Assembly (NCBI GenBank): GCA_047606545.1
Contig: JASGEI010000016.1
Location: 61,027-125,026, forward strand
From: JASGDC01 sp047606545
Lineage (GTDB): Bacteria; Actinomycetota; Actinomycetes; Actinomycetales; Micrococcaceae
DNA length: 64,000 nucleotides
Reading direction: 5' to 3'
The notes under the pieces are model-generated. The model was not told the origin of the DNA and made no database searches. It saw only the letters and a program-made list of their open reading frames with translations. Below, piece after piece: positions 53,459 through 61,748 of the stretch. Position 1 is the stretch's first letter. The number at the start of each line of letters is the position of its first letter. The position numbers and the translations under genes are program-made.

Positions 53459-54451
53459 CTTGACTGCTAATTGATACTTTAAGACACTAATTGGCACATC
53501 ATAAGTTAGTGGTAACTCAACTTCCCACTTAGAAAAACCACGTTTAAAGTTAGTTACACTGCGTAGTCCAGGGTACTCTGGAGATTCGATACCAGTAAGG
53601 TTATATGTAGTATTTCCTCGAGTTTGTAGATCTCTCATAGCCATGAATTGCAGTAAGTATGAAGCATTAGTCTTGCGAGCTTCAGCATTACCTGCTCCAA
53701 ATAGATAAGTGGCAAAACCATGATATTCAGTAGTAAGAATCCAAGAAGCTGGTTTGTGATCAATATAAGCTACCCAAAGTTTTGCATGTTTTGGTAAAGC
53801 TTTTAAAGTCGCTTGGTAGATTTCTTTTGGATGTGCATAGAAGTTATTACGATCACGAGTTTCTTCCATGATTTCCATAAGCCCAGCATCAAAAAGTTTC
53901 ACGCGTTCATCTAAATCGGAAACCTCTTTAATTTCTACTTTGCCATCGCGAATACATTTACGAATTTTACGACGAGTAGAGCTGTTATACACCTTTAGTA
54001 AGTCATCTTCAGTCGGATGTTTTTCTGGATTAATATCTACCCAAATTTCTTTATTAGCAAGAAATGGTTCAAAAGACTCATTTGTGCCTGAAACTTGCTT
54101 TTTAAGCCACATACGGATGAAAGTAACTTTTAGTTTTTCCACTTTTGTGAAATGGTTTTTCATGGTATCTACAAGCTCTTTTTCACGTTCGGCTGTTTGT
54201 TTGCTAAACCAAACTGGACCTTTGACACATAGCAAAATATTACGCATTGGCAATGTGAAATAAGTAAGACGAGTAGTAGCAACTAGCTTATTGTCTTGGT
54301 AGTAACCATATATTCCCAGTAGTTTCCTATCCCCCAGAATGTAATCATAATCATCCCATTCTGGACTTTGTTCGATTGGAATAAAAGTATCTGGGTGTGC
54401 GTCTGCAATTTCTGTGAATTCAGTATTTGTAAGTTTTCTTACAGTTAGCAT
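53417..54451 (-). CDS. FemABX-family peptidyltransferase, copy 1
   Basis: A 344-residue tRNA-dependent aminoacyltransferase of the FemX/MurM type that adds amino acids to the lipid II stem peptide to build the interpeptide bridge. N-terminal HPDTFIPIEQSPEWDDYD, the basic segment SSTRRKIRKCIRDG and the C-terminal YNLTGIESPEYPGLRSVTNF with KRGFSKWEVELP are family marks. It diverges from the second copy; a DnaA-box cluster occupies the 234-bp gap. Confidence 0.9.
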   Translation of the reverse strand: MLTVRKLTNTEFTEIADAHPDTFIPIEQSPEWDDYDYILGDRKLLGIYGYYQDNKLVATTRLTYFTLPMRNILLCVKGPVWFSKQTAEREKELVDTMKNHFTKVEKLKVTFIRMWLKKQVSGTNESFEPFLANKEIWVDINPEKHPTEDDLLKVYNSSTRRKIRKCIRDGKVEIKEVSDLDERVKLFDAGLMEIMEETRDRNNFYAHPKEIYQATLKALPKHAKLWVAYIDHKPASWILTTEYHGFATYLFGAGNAEARKTNASYLLQFMAMRDLQTRGNTTYNLTGIESPEYPGLRSVTNFKRGFSKWEVELPLTYDVPISVLKYQLAVKSLAASRKLKSLRG

Positions 54452-54508
54452 CGTGTTCCTTGTAATTCGTTTCTTCCGTTTTCAATTGTTTCATAATTTT
54501 CAATTTTT

Positions 54509-54666
54509 TGTGGATAACTTCGCCTTACTTTCACTAATGTAATTACATCAATGTAAGTTATCCACAGAGTTATCCACATATGTGGATAACTCTAAATGAA
54601 ATAGTTAATATTCGTGAGTTATACAGGCTAAATAAGGTAGACTTTAATAAGTCGTAATTACATTGA
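54509..54666. promoter_or_regulatory. DnaA-box cluster between divergent fem genes
   Basis: Four perfect DnaA boxes: minus strand at 54509 and 54581, plus strand at 54558 and 54570. Boxes 54570 and 54581 form the 20-bp palindrome TTATCCACATATGTGGATAA. The inverted repeat TTACATCAATGTAA (54543-54556) is the reverse complement of the oriC motif, and the 14-mer CGTAATTACATTGA (54653-54666) is identical to oriC positions 30393-30406. No gene lies here. Confidence 0.9.
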
Positions 54667-54685
54667 GAAAGAAGTTGTTCACTTT

Positions 54686-55702
54686 ATGTTAGATATCGTG
54701 CAATTAACTGCTGATGAATTAGAAGATCTTATAGATAAATATCCAGAAGTAGCATTACCAGTGGAACAAAGTTCACATTGGGTTACTTTTGATAGAGAGT
54801 TTCCTTATCGGCATCCTATTGGTTTTTTTGCATACCAAAAAAATGGTAAACCAGTAGCGGTTGCTTCCTTAGTTTATTATTCAAATAAAATGCGCCCATC
54901 GATTGTGATTCAGCGTGGCCCAGTTTGGTTAGTTGAAGTAACTAAAGAGTTGGAATCTGAATTGTTAGATACCCTTATCAAACAAGGTAAAAAACTTGAT
55001 AAACCAGTGCTTTATGTGCGGTTACATCTACGTTTTGAGCATAAGAAAGCCTTAAATACTTTTGAGCCAGCTTTCTATAATCGAGCAGTAGTAGTAGATA
55101 TTGATAGAGATGAAAAAGTCTTACTAAAATCTTTCTCATCTTCAGCACGTAACTTAACACGTAAAGCACGTAGAATGGGCGTTACAGTCGAGCAGATTCC
55201 TAGCGATAAAGCTTCTAAGTATTTCAGTGAATACCTGATGCCAATCATGAAAGAAACTACTGCACGTAATGGCTTTAGGAATTTTGATGAGTATGTTTAT
55301 AAAAATATGCTTGAAAATATGAGCGATATTACTAGGTTGTTTGTGGCAAACTACGAAGAAAAGCCAGTTGCTTGGCTTATTTCTACTGAATACCGTGGGG
55401 AAGCAATCTATTATTTTGCTGCTGGCAACCAAGTAGGTCGAAAGATTAATGCTAATTTCTTAATGCAATATGAATGTATGATTGATGCTGCAAGCCGAGG
55501 TAATAAGACTTGGAATATGACAGGTGTGGAATCTCCAGAATTTCCAGAATTAAAAAATGTTACAGTGTTTAAACGTCACTTCAATAAGGAAGATACAATT
55601 ATTCCAACTATGTATGACGTGCCATTGAATAAAGTTAAGTACAAGGCAATAACCACTGCAATTAATGCACGACGTAAAAAATTCTACAGCGAAGCACACT
55701 AG
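54686..55702 (+). CDS. FemABX-family peptidyltransferase, copy 2
   Basis: A 338-residue paralogue of the neighbouring fem gene. It shows LPVEQSSHWVTFDREFPYRH, SSSARNLTRKARRMGVTVE and WNMTGVESPEFPELKNVTVF. Different copies usually add successive bridge residues in a fixed order. A GAAAGAAG stretch 18 nt upstream may be the ribosome site, but spacing is poor. The third copy follows after 9 bp. Confidence 0.9.
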   Translation: MLDIVQLTADELEDLIDKYPEVALPVEQSSHWVTFDREFPYRHPIGFFAYQKNGKPVAVASLVYYSNKMRPSIVIQRGPVWLVEVTKELESELLDTLIKQGKKLDKPVLYVRLHLRFEHKKALNTFEPAFYNRAVVVDIDRDEKVLLKSFSSSARNLTRKARRMGVTVEQIPSDKASKYFSEYLMPIMKETTARNGFRNFDEYVYKNMLENMSDITRLFVANYEEKPVAWLISTEYRGEAIYYFAAGNQVGRKINANFLMQYECMIDAASRGNKTWNMTGVESPEFPELKNVTVFKRHFNKEDTIIPTMYDVPLNKVKYKAITTAINARRKKFYSEAH

Positions 55703-55711
55703 TAAAGGGTT

Positions 55712-56710
55712 TTGATGTTTATAGTAAAGAAACTTTCTCCGACTGACTTTGATCAGATTGTAAAAGAACACCCAGATGTTTATGTTCCAATTGAACAAAG
55801 CTACCTTTGGGATAAGGTAGATGACCTAATGGAAATTCCACGTACGGTGGAAGGTCTTTATGGTTACTTTAAAGGCGAAAATCTCATTGCAACTGCTAGA
55901 CTAGTTACTTTTAAAGCTCGGATGCGTAACATGACGTTAGTAAACCAAGGTCCAATTTGGTTTACTAATTGTACGCAAGAACTAGAGCAAGAGTTAATTG
56001 AAACTATGATTAAGCAGTTCCGTAACTCCACTCTTTACTTACGTATGCAAGTAAATCATGAGCAAGAAGCTGCGGTACCTGCATTAGAGCAGTTTATGTA
56101 TGACCGGGCTATTTGGGTTGATTTAACACCAAATGAAGATGATTTAATGATGAAATTTTCTTCAACTACTCGACGTCGTATTCGTCAGGCAGTTAAAAAG
56201 GGTGTAACTGTACATAAAATTGATGCTACAGAAGCGCCAAAGTTGATGAAAGATAAAATGCTCCCAATTTTGCGTGAAACTACAGAGCGCAATGACTTTA
56301 CAGCACGTAGTGACGATACTTATATTTCAATGCTTAAAGGTCTTCCAGAGAACGTAGGGTTGTATGTAGCTTACGTAGAAGACCGACCAGTTTGTTGGTT
56401 GATGTCTACCGAGTATAACGGTCATTCACAGTACCCTTATGCAGCAGGTAATAAAGAGGGACGAGATACATACGCTAGTTTCTTATTACAGTGGGAAGTA
56501 ATGAAAGACATGAAAGCTAATGGTAATAAGGTTTGGGATATGACTGGAGTTGCTACAGATGCTTTTCCACAGTTTAAGAATGTTACGCAATTTAAACGTG
56601 GTTTTTCTAAAAATGAAGTAGAATTACCTATGCATTATGATGTTCCAACTAGTGCTAATAAGTACAAAATAATTACTTCAGCATTAAATTTGAAAAGAAA
56701 ACTTAGGTAG
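55712..56710 (+). CDS. FemABX-family peptidyltransferase, copy 3
   Basis: A 332-residue third FemABX paralogue, with HPDVYVPIEQSYLWDKVDD, SSTTRRRIRQAVKKGVTVH and WDMTGVATDAFPQFKNVTQF. Together the three copies suggest a bridge of two or more residues, built stepwise on the cytoplasmic face before MurJ exports lipid II. Same operon as copy 2. Confidence 0.9.
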   Translation: MMFIVKKLSPTDFDQIVKEHPDVYVPIEQSYLWDKVDDLMEIPRTVEGLYGYFKGENLIATARLVTFKARMRNMTLVNQGPIWFTNCTQELEQELIETMIKQFRNSTLYLRMQVNHEQEAAVPALEQFMYDRAIWVDLTPNEDDLMMKFSSTTRRRIRQAVKKGVTVHKIDATEAPKLMKDKMLPILRETTERNDFTARSDDTYISMLKGLPENVGLYVAYVEDRPVCWLMSTEYNGHSQYPYAAGNKEGRDTYASFLLQWEVMKDMKANGNKVWDMTGVATDAFPQFKNVTQFKRGFSKNEVELPMHYDVPTSANKYKIITSALNLKRKLR

Positions 56711-56750
56711 TGTATAGTACTATTCGTAGTCATTTTTAATGACTAACCAA

Positions 56751-56806
56751 GGGGGGGTGCACTCAGTTGGGAACTGCTATAACTGGTTCGACTCCAGTCT
56801 CCTCCA
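56751..56806 (+). ncRNA. tRNA-like element lacking an anticodon arm
   Basis: A 56-nt structure. Seven G residues (56751-56757) pair with CTCCTCC (56799-56805, two G-U pairs), followed by discriminator A. A D-like hairpin CAGT/ACTG and a canonical T-arm (ACTGG, loop TTCGACT, CCAGT) are intact. There is no anticodon stem and no CCA. A terminator follows 6 nt later. It is either a tRNA with an internal deletion or a functional tRNA-like RNA. Confidence 0.55.
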
Positions 56807-56812
56807 CGATTT

Positions 56813-56845
56813 TATCCCGTTTCATTTGAGGCGGGATATTATTTT
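56813..56845 (+). terminator. Terminator after the tRNA-like element
   Basis: ATCCCG (56814-56819)/CGGGAT (56832-56837) stem and a following T-rich run. Confidence 0.75.
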
Positions 56846-56934
56846 GTTGTGTTTTTAGATATATAAGATTGTGGCTTTTTAAGCTAGAGTTTTATGTGTT
56901 GTTGAGTTTGTTTGTATAGAAGGAAGTAGTTCTT

Positions 56935-58401
56935 TTGGCTAGTCGGTGGGTAAATTCCTTTAAAGTTATTCTAGGAATAACTGACTTTATTTGCATTATT
57001 ATTACCATTGGGGTTTCTTATTTTTGGAAATTCAATCTTGATAAAACTCCGTACATTCAATTCGACGGATTTACCGTTAGCTATATAGAATTTTCTATGG
57101 GGTTAGCTATCCTATGGTTTTTTACTTTTTTAGCTTTTTCAGTTTATGATGAAAAAAACCTTGGTACCAATAGTGATGAGTATAAAAATATTTTTACTGC
57201 CACTTTTATTTTTTTTGGTATCTTAGCAATTTTTTCAGTTCTTATTAAGATTCAAATATCAAGAGTTTTCATGGGAGCATCGTTAGTAATTGGAGTTGTG
57301 CTTCTTTTGCTTAACCATTTAGCTTGGCGCTATTTTCTTTATTCAATGCGCAATAAAGAAAAGTGGATGAATAAGATAGTTCTTGTTGGATTCGAGAAAG
57401 ATTTAGTAGAAGCTATCAATACTTTTCACCGAAATAAAAGACTTGGCTATGAGATTGAAGCAGTTTTTGAAATTAAAACTCGTAAAAAAATGCCTTTAAA
57501 ACAGGATATTGAAGGTGTTAAGGTAGCCGGTTCAGAAGATAGTCTAATTAGTTGGTTAGAGAAAACAGATAAAGATATCCACACAGTTGCGATTGTAAGT
57601 TATCTTGCTGAAACTAGTGAAGCTGTTCAGAATATGATTTGGGATTTTGAAGAAATTAAATCAAAACCTAATTTAATTATATTTTCGCAGATTTTTGATC
57701 TTTCTAGTAGCAGGACTTTCTTGCAGTACATTGGCGAAATGTCTTTCGTTAAATTTGAACTACCTAAATTTGATGGAACTCAGATTATGGTGAAACGTAT
57801 TATGGATATTTTTATTTCCTCTGTAGCGTTGCTAGTATTCTCACCATTTATGTTGATTACTGCTATAGCTATTAAAATTGAAGATCGTGGTCCGCTTATT
57901 TTCTCTCAAGAACGTGAAGGTCTTAACGGTGAAAGTTTTAATATTTATAAATTTCGTTCAATGAAACTTAATGCACCTGACTCTTTCGATGCTGCAAGGC
58001 AGATTGATAAAGAAACAGGTGAAGTATTTAAAACTAAGGACGATCCACGTATTACTAAAGTTGGAAAGTTTATCCGAAAATATTCAATTGATGAGATTCC
58101 ACAGCTTTTTAATGTATTTAAAGGTGATATGAGTATCGTAGGGCCTAGACCATTGGTACCTGATGAAATAAAAAATACTAATGAAATTGCTGAAGTAGAT
58201 TTAGATTATGCACATTTCCGTCGTTTAAAAGTTAAACCAGGTATTACTGGGTTGTGGCAAGTTAGTGGTCGTAGTGATGTCTCTTGGGAGCAGCGCATTA
58301 ACTTGGATCTTACGTATGTAGAAAACTGGTCCATATTTAACGATATATTTATTATGCTAAAGACCGTCAAAGTAATGCTTAAAGGTGAGAATTCATATTA
58401 A
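56935..58401 (+). CDS. Undecaprenyl-phosphate sugar phosphotransferase (initiating)
   Basis: A 488-residue polyprenyl glycosylphosphotransferase. About four or five N-terminal membrane helices and a soluble Rossmann-like domain precede the catalytic C-terminus with KRIMDIFISSVALLVFSPFM, the GPLIFSQEREG segment, and SIDEIPQLFNVFKGDMSIVGPRPLVP. It loads the first sugar phosphate onto undecaprenyl phosphate to begin a repeat unit. TTG start with AGGAAG 8 nt upstream. Partner to the flippase and GT genes on the far side of the region. Confidence 0.92.
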   Translation: MASRWVNSFKVILGITDFICIIITIGVSYFWKFNLDKTPYIQFDGFTVSYIEFSMGLAILWFFTFLAFSVYDEKNLGTNSDEYKNIFTATFIFFGILAIFSVLIKIQISRVFMGASLVIGVVLLLLNHLAWRYFLYSMRNKEKWMNKIVLVGFEKDLVEAINTFHRNKRLGYEIEAVFEIKTRKKMPLKQDIEGVKVAGSEDSLISWLEKTDKDIHTVAIVSYLAETSEAVQNMIWDFEEIKSKPNLIIFSQIFDLSSSRTFLQYIGEMSFVKFELPKFDGTQIMVKRIMDIFISSVALLVFSPFMLITAIAIKIEDRGPLIFSQEREGLNGESFNIYKFRSMKLNAPDSFDAARQIDKETGEVFKTKDDPRITKVGKFIRKYSIDEIPQLFNVFKGDMSIVGPRPLVPDEIKNTNEIAEVDLDYAHFRRLKVKPGITGLWQVSGRSDVSWEQRINLDLTYVENWSIFNDIFIMLKTVKVMLKGENSY

Positions 58402-58469
58402 TGCTAGTATCTATTTATCATTTATTTTTGTGAGATAAAATAGAATGCTTAGAGGTTAAGGATATATTT

Positions 58470-59285
58470 ATGAATAAGTTACAGCAAGAAGTGTTCAATA
58501 TACTTGTTAGTGTAGATAAAGTTTGCAGGAAGCATGATATTTCTTATTCTTTAGCTTATGGTACCTTATTGGGAGCGGTTAGGCATAAAGGTTTTATTCC
58601 TTGGGATGATGATATTGATATATGGATGTTGCGTGAAGATTTAGAACGTTTTACTAAAATTTTTGATAAAGAGCTAGGGGAAAATTTTTTCTTACAAAAT
58701 CAAGAAACAGATGCTTACTATATGAGAGATCATAATAAAGTTATTCTAAAGAATAGTAATGTTTATGAACGTACCAATGAGTTTTTGCCAATTCAAAAAG
58801 GTTTGTTCCTTGATATTTTCCCTGTAGATAAAAAGATAGATAATAATATAAAATTCAAAATTCAGTTTAAAAAATTAGCTTTTTATCGGAAAATTTTAGA
58901 TTATTTTTATTATTACTATCCTTCAGATAAAAAAGAAGTTTCATTAACTAAAAAAATTATTGATAGTATTAAAAAACGCTCATATAAAGCTAATTTTATA
59001 TTTGGTCCTATGCATAAAAATATGCTTAAAACAATGGAAAAATATAATGACAATGAAAATCTAACTGAAGTAATATGCTATACACCTGATACTTTCACAT
59101 TACCAGCATCACGAGATATGTATAATCTTGAAGATTTTAAAAATCTTGTAGAAGTTGTCTTTGAAGGAAAGAAATTTTTAGCTACTAAAAACTATGATGA
59201 TGTACTAACTAAACTCTATGGTGATTATATGGTAATTCCAGATGAACAAGACCGTCATCATCATGACTTACAGGAAGAGTTGTAG
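58470..59285 (+). CDS. LicD family phosphotransferase, copy 2
   Basis: A 271-residue paralogue of the LicD at 45342, with the same GTLLGAVRHKG and WDDDIDIWM motif (D46-D48, D50), and the terminal KLYGDYM. Two copies imply two acceptor sites or two linkage types on the glycan. It is 68 bp after the sugar transferase on the same strand. Confidence 0.9.
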   Translation: MNKLQQEVFNILVSVDKVCRKHDISYSLAYGTLLGAVRHKGFIPWDDDIDIWMLREDLERFTKIFDKELGENFFLQNQETDAYYMRDHNKVILKNSNVYERTNEFLPIQKGLFLDIFPVDKKIDNNIKFKIQFKKLAFYRKILDYFYYYYPSDKKEVSLTKKIIDSIKKRSYKANFIFGPMHKNMLKTMEKYNDNENLTEVICYTPDTFTLPASRDMYNLEDFKNLVEVVFEGKKFLATKNYDDVLTKLYGDYMVIPDEQDRHHHDLQEEL

Positions 59286-59287
59286 TT

Positions 59288-59557
59288 TTATTTCCATCGA
59301 GTTGCTAGGATAAAGCCTATAATAATTAGCGCAAAACCAATTACAATATTCCAACCACCAATAAAGTATATAGGGAATAAACCTTCAGTTAGTGAATAAA
59401 TTGTTACCCACGTAATACCGATAATGAAGAACGTAAGCATAGCAGGGATTAACCACCTTGGGTTATTAGTGCCATCGAAACGAATATCAGCAGTTTTGCG
59501 TAATGGATCTTTTCTAAGACGCATTAGTTTTCGACGTTCACTTTTTTCTTTACTCAT
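59288..59557 (-). CDS. crgA: Cell division protein CrgA
   Basis: An 89-residue protein with a basic N-terminus and two transmembrane helices (PRWLIPAMLTFFIIGITWV and WNIVIGFALIIIGFILATRW). CrgA recruits septal synthesis proteins in actinobacteria. It is divergent from srtE, as usual in the class. Confidence 0.93.
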   Translation of the reverse strand: MSKEKSERRKLMRLRKDPLRKTADIRFDGTNNPRWLIPAMLTFFIIGITWVTIYSLTEGLFPIYFIGGWNIVIGFALIIIGFILATRWK

Positions 59558-59650
59558 TTAAGGTTAGCTCCTACATAATTAATATATTCTTTCTTTTATT
59601 TTAATGGCTTGCTAGTCTAGATACAGGATTAAAATGCAAGGAGAGCCTCA

Positions 59651-60391
59651 TTGAGTAAAACTAAGTCGAGTTCAGCTTTGACTTTCTTACAAGTTTTTGG
59701 TGAGCTTATTTTAACAGCTGGTGTAATCGCTATGTTATACGTAGTATGGCAGCTTTTCTATACTGATTACACAGCAGATAAAGCTCAGAAAAAAATGGTG
59801 CATAATATTTCAAAAGGTTTCTCATCAGCTAAACCAGCTCAAGATAATAATATGAGTAGTTTCGGAAATCCAGTTGTTGATACTAGTACTAAACAATATG
59901 GGCAGCAGTATGGGGTAATCTATATTCCACGTTTTGGTGCAGATTATTCTAGACCACTTGTTCAAGGTACAGGTGTTGATATTTTGGACACTTTAGGTAT
60001 CGGTCATTATGTAGATAGTCAGGAACCAGGGCAGGTAGGTAACTTCGCTGTTGCTGGACATCGCAATACCAGTGGTTCAGTGCTTAATTTAATTGGTGAC
60101 TTACAGCCTGGCGATCATATATATGTACAAACCAAAGATGGTTTTTATCAGTACACATATCGCAATTCTATGTATATTCATCCATCTCGTTCTGATGTAA
60201 TTGATCCAGTACCTACTATCGATGGTGCTAAAGCTAATGAACGTTATATGACTTTAACTAGCTGTCATCCTCGTTATACAGATCATGAACGTGTAGCTGC
60301 ATATGCGGTTTATACTGGTTGGCGACCTGCTTCTGCAGGAGCTCCGGCAGAGATTGCTAAGATTGTAGCTCAAGTGCAAGGAGGTGCATAG
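59651..60391 (+). CDS. srtE: Class E sortase
   Basis: A 246-residue sortase with an N-terminal signal anchor (about residues 15-35). The catalytic triad is H137 (VAGHRNT), C205 (LTSCHP) and R214 (DHERV). Class E is inferred from the TLTSCHP signature and from the CrgA neighbourhood. It attaches proteins to peptidoglycan bridges and so may use the products of the three fem genes. TTG start after AAGGAGAG. Confidence 0.93.
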   Translation: MSKTKSSSALTFLQVFGELILTAGVIAMLYVVWQLFYTDYTADKAQKKMVHNISKGFSSAKPAQDNNMSSFGNPVVDTSTKQYGQQYGVIYIPRFGADYSRPLVQGTGVDILDTLGIGHYVDSQEPGQVGNFAVAGHRNTSGSVLNLIGDLQPGDHIYVQTKDGFYQYTYRNSMYIHPSRSDVIDPVPTIDGAKANERYMTLTSCHPRYTDHERVAAYAVYTGWRPASAGAPAEIAKIVAQVQGGA

Positions 60392-60395
60392 TTAA

Positions 60396-60581
60396 ATGTA
60401 TGGTTGGATTTGGCGTCATTTACCTGGCCCACTTATATTTCGTATTTTAATTGGATTATTACTTTTAGTAGCAGTACTATATTTTTTGATGAATTACTTT
60501 TTCCCTTGGTTAAGTCATTATTTCCCGCTATCAGACCCAGAAGTTGGAGCTATTAATACTCAAGTATTTAGAAAATGGTAG
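60396..60581 (+). CDS. Small membrane protein after srtE
   Basis: A 61-residue protein with one transmembrane helix (residues about 17-37) and a short extracytoplasmic tail. Actinobacteria often carry such a gene between class E sortase and the next locus. Function unknown; 4 bp after srtE. Confidence 0.7.
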   Translation: MYGWIWRHLPGPLIFRILIGLLLLVAVLYFLMNYFFPWLSHYFPLSDPEVGAINTQVFRKW

Positions 60582-60643
60582 TGGTACTTAAAATGCTTAT
60601 TTAATTGTTATTGTATTCAAAACAAATTATTGCAGATTTCTAG

Positions 60644-60649
60644 TATGAT
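60644..60649 (+). promoter_or_regulatory. -10 element, leaderless HAD phosphatase gene
   Basis: TATGAT 6 nt before the ATG at 60656; no ribosome site. Confidence 0.5.
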
Positions 60650-60655
60650 GAACTT

Positions 60656-61321
60656 ATGCCCAAAACAAAAATAGCTGCATTCTTTGATCTGGATAACACA
60701 TTAGTGCATGGTTTTGCATCACTATATTTTTTGAAAGAAATGTATCGACGCAGGCTAATTAGAGTTAGAGATATTACTCGTCAAATTTACGAAGGTGTGA
60801 AGTTTAACTATATTGGCGAAAATACCAATTTAATGAAAAAAGTTGCACAAGAAGGTATCCCTTTTGGTAATGGTGTGGACTATACTTGGTTAGAAGAAGT
60901 TTTAAATGAAGTTTATGATAAAGAAATTGCACAGAAGTTAAATCTAAAAGCTATTGATAAGCTAAGAGAACACCAAGAAGCTGGGCATGATACTTATGTT
61001 ATTACAGCTTCCCCTAATATTTTAGCTAAAATTATCAAGCAAAAACTTAATATGACAGATGGTTATGGCACCTTAGAAGACTTAGTAGACGGAAAATTTA
61101 CTGGTAAGCTTAAAGGTAATTTTTTACATGCTGAACAAAAGCAAACTTTGGTCCGGTTACTTGCTCAAGAAAATGGCTATGATTTAGACAAGTGTTATGC
61201 TTACAGTGATTCAGTAAATGATATTCCAATGTTAAAAAGTGTAGGGAACCCTATTGTTGTTCGCCCAGATTTTGAATTAAAACGTTACGCCAAATTTAGA
61301 GAGTGGAAAATCCTTAAATAA
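60656..61321 (+). CDS. HAD-IB family phosphatase
   Basis: A 221-residue haloacid dehalogenase. The nucleophile motif FFDLDNTLVHG is at the N-terminus, the Thr/Ser motif VITASPN in the middle, and YAYSDSVNDIPML the acidic motif IV. Subclass IB by size and cap position; related to SerB-like actinobacterial phosphatases. The substrate is unknown. Confidence 0.88.
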   Translation: MPKTKIAAFFDLDNTLVHGFASLYFLKEMYRRRLIRVRDITRQIYEGVKFNYIGENTNLMKKVAQEGIPFGNGVDYTWLEEVLNEVYDKEIAQKLNLKAIDKLREHQEAGHDTYVITASPNILAKIIKQKLNMTDGYGTLEDLVDGKFTGKLKGNFLHAEQKQTLVRLLAQENGYDLDKCYAYSDSVNDIPMLKSVGNPIVVRPDFELKRYAKFREWKILK

Positions 61322-61373
61322 AAAAAATGGGAATTATATACAATGCTTCCTAATTGTTATTTAGTGCAGTTCC

Positions 61374-61748
61374 CTAAATATTTTTGTAGTGTTGTGTAGC
61401 TTTACCTTTGTCTGCTTCGTAGACGATAGCTTCTACCCCTTTTAATTTCACGTATTTTTCGTATTTATTATAGATACTTTGTCGTTGTCCGACTTCTAAT
61501 ACAATTAGTCTTTGTTCATTTTGAATGATATGTAGTATTGCTCTAAGAGAAGGAGTTACTACGAGCTTGTAAAATGGTTTTAAGTCGCCTTGTAAACGAA
61601 CAAGATTTTTTAGACCTGTGGGGTTTGATAGTTGAGCAAGAGCTTTAACCTTATCTTTTACTCTGCCTGCATCTTTATTGTCTAGGCGTAACAAACTAGC
61701 AACAGCTCGGTTTCCCCATTTAATTTCATAAGCAAAGAAGTTTCTCAA
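61374..61748 (-). CDS. RelE/ParE-like toxin
   Basis: A 124-residue protein with the RelE fold pattern: N-terminal YEIKWGNRAVASLLRL, a middle NPTGLKNLVRLQGDLKPFYKL, and LIVLEVGQRQSIYNKY, where RelE toxins usually have a VGHRRxVY. It probably cleaves mRNA at the ribosome. TTG start. The upstream gene on this strand, which overlaps it by 23 bp, is a frameshifted antitoxin. Confidence 0.75.
   Translation of the reverse strand: MRNFFAYEIKWGNRAVASLLRLDNKDAGRVKDKVKALAQLSNPTGLKNLVRLQGDLKPFYKLVVTPSLRAILHIIQNEQRLIVLEVGQRQSIYNKYEKYVKLKGVEAIVYEADKGKATQHYKNI

Noticed and set aside
56819..56831. GTTTCATTTGAGG in a terminator loop resembles the parS-like site near parB.
   Set aside because: The right half-site is not conserved and the sequence is explained by the terminator hairpin.
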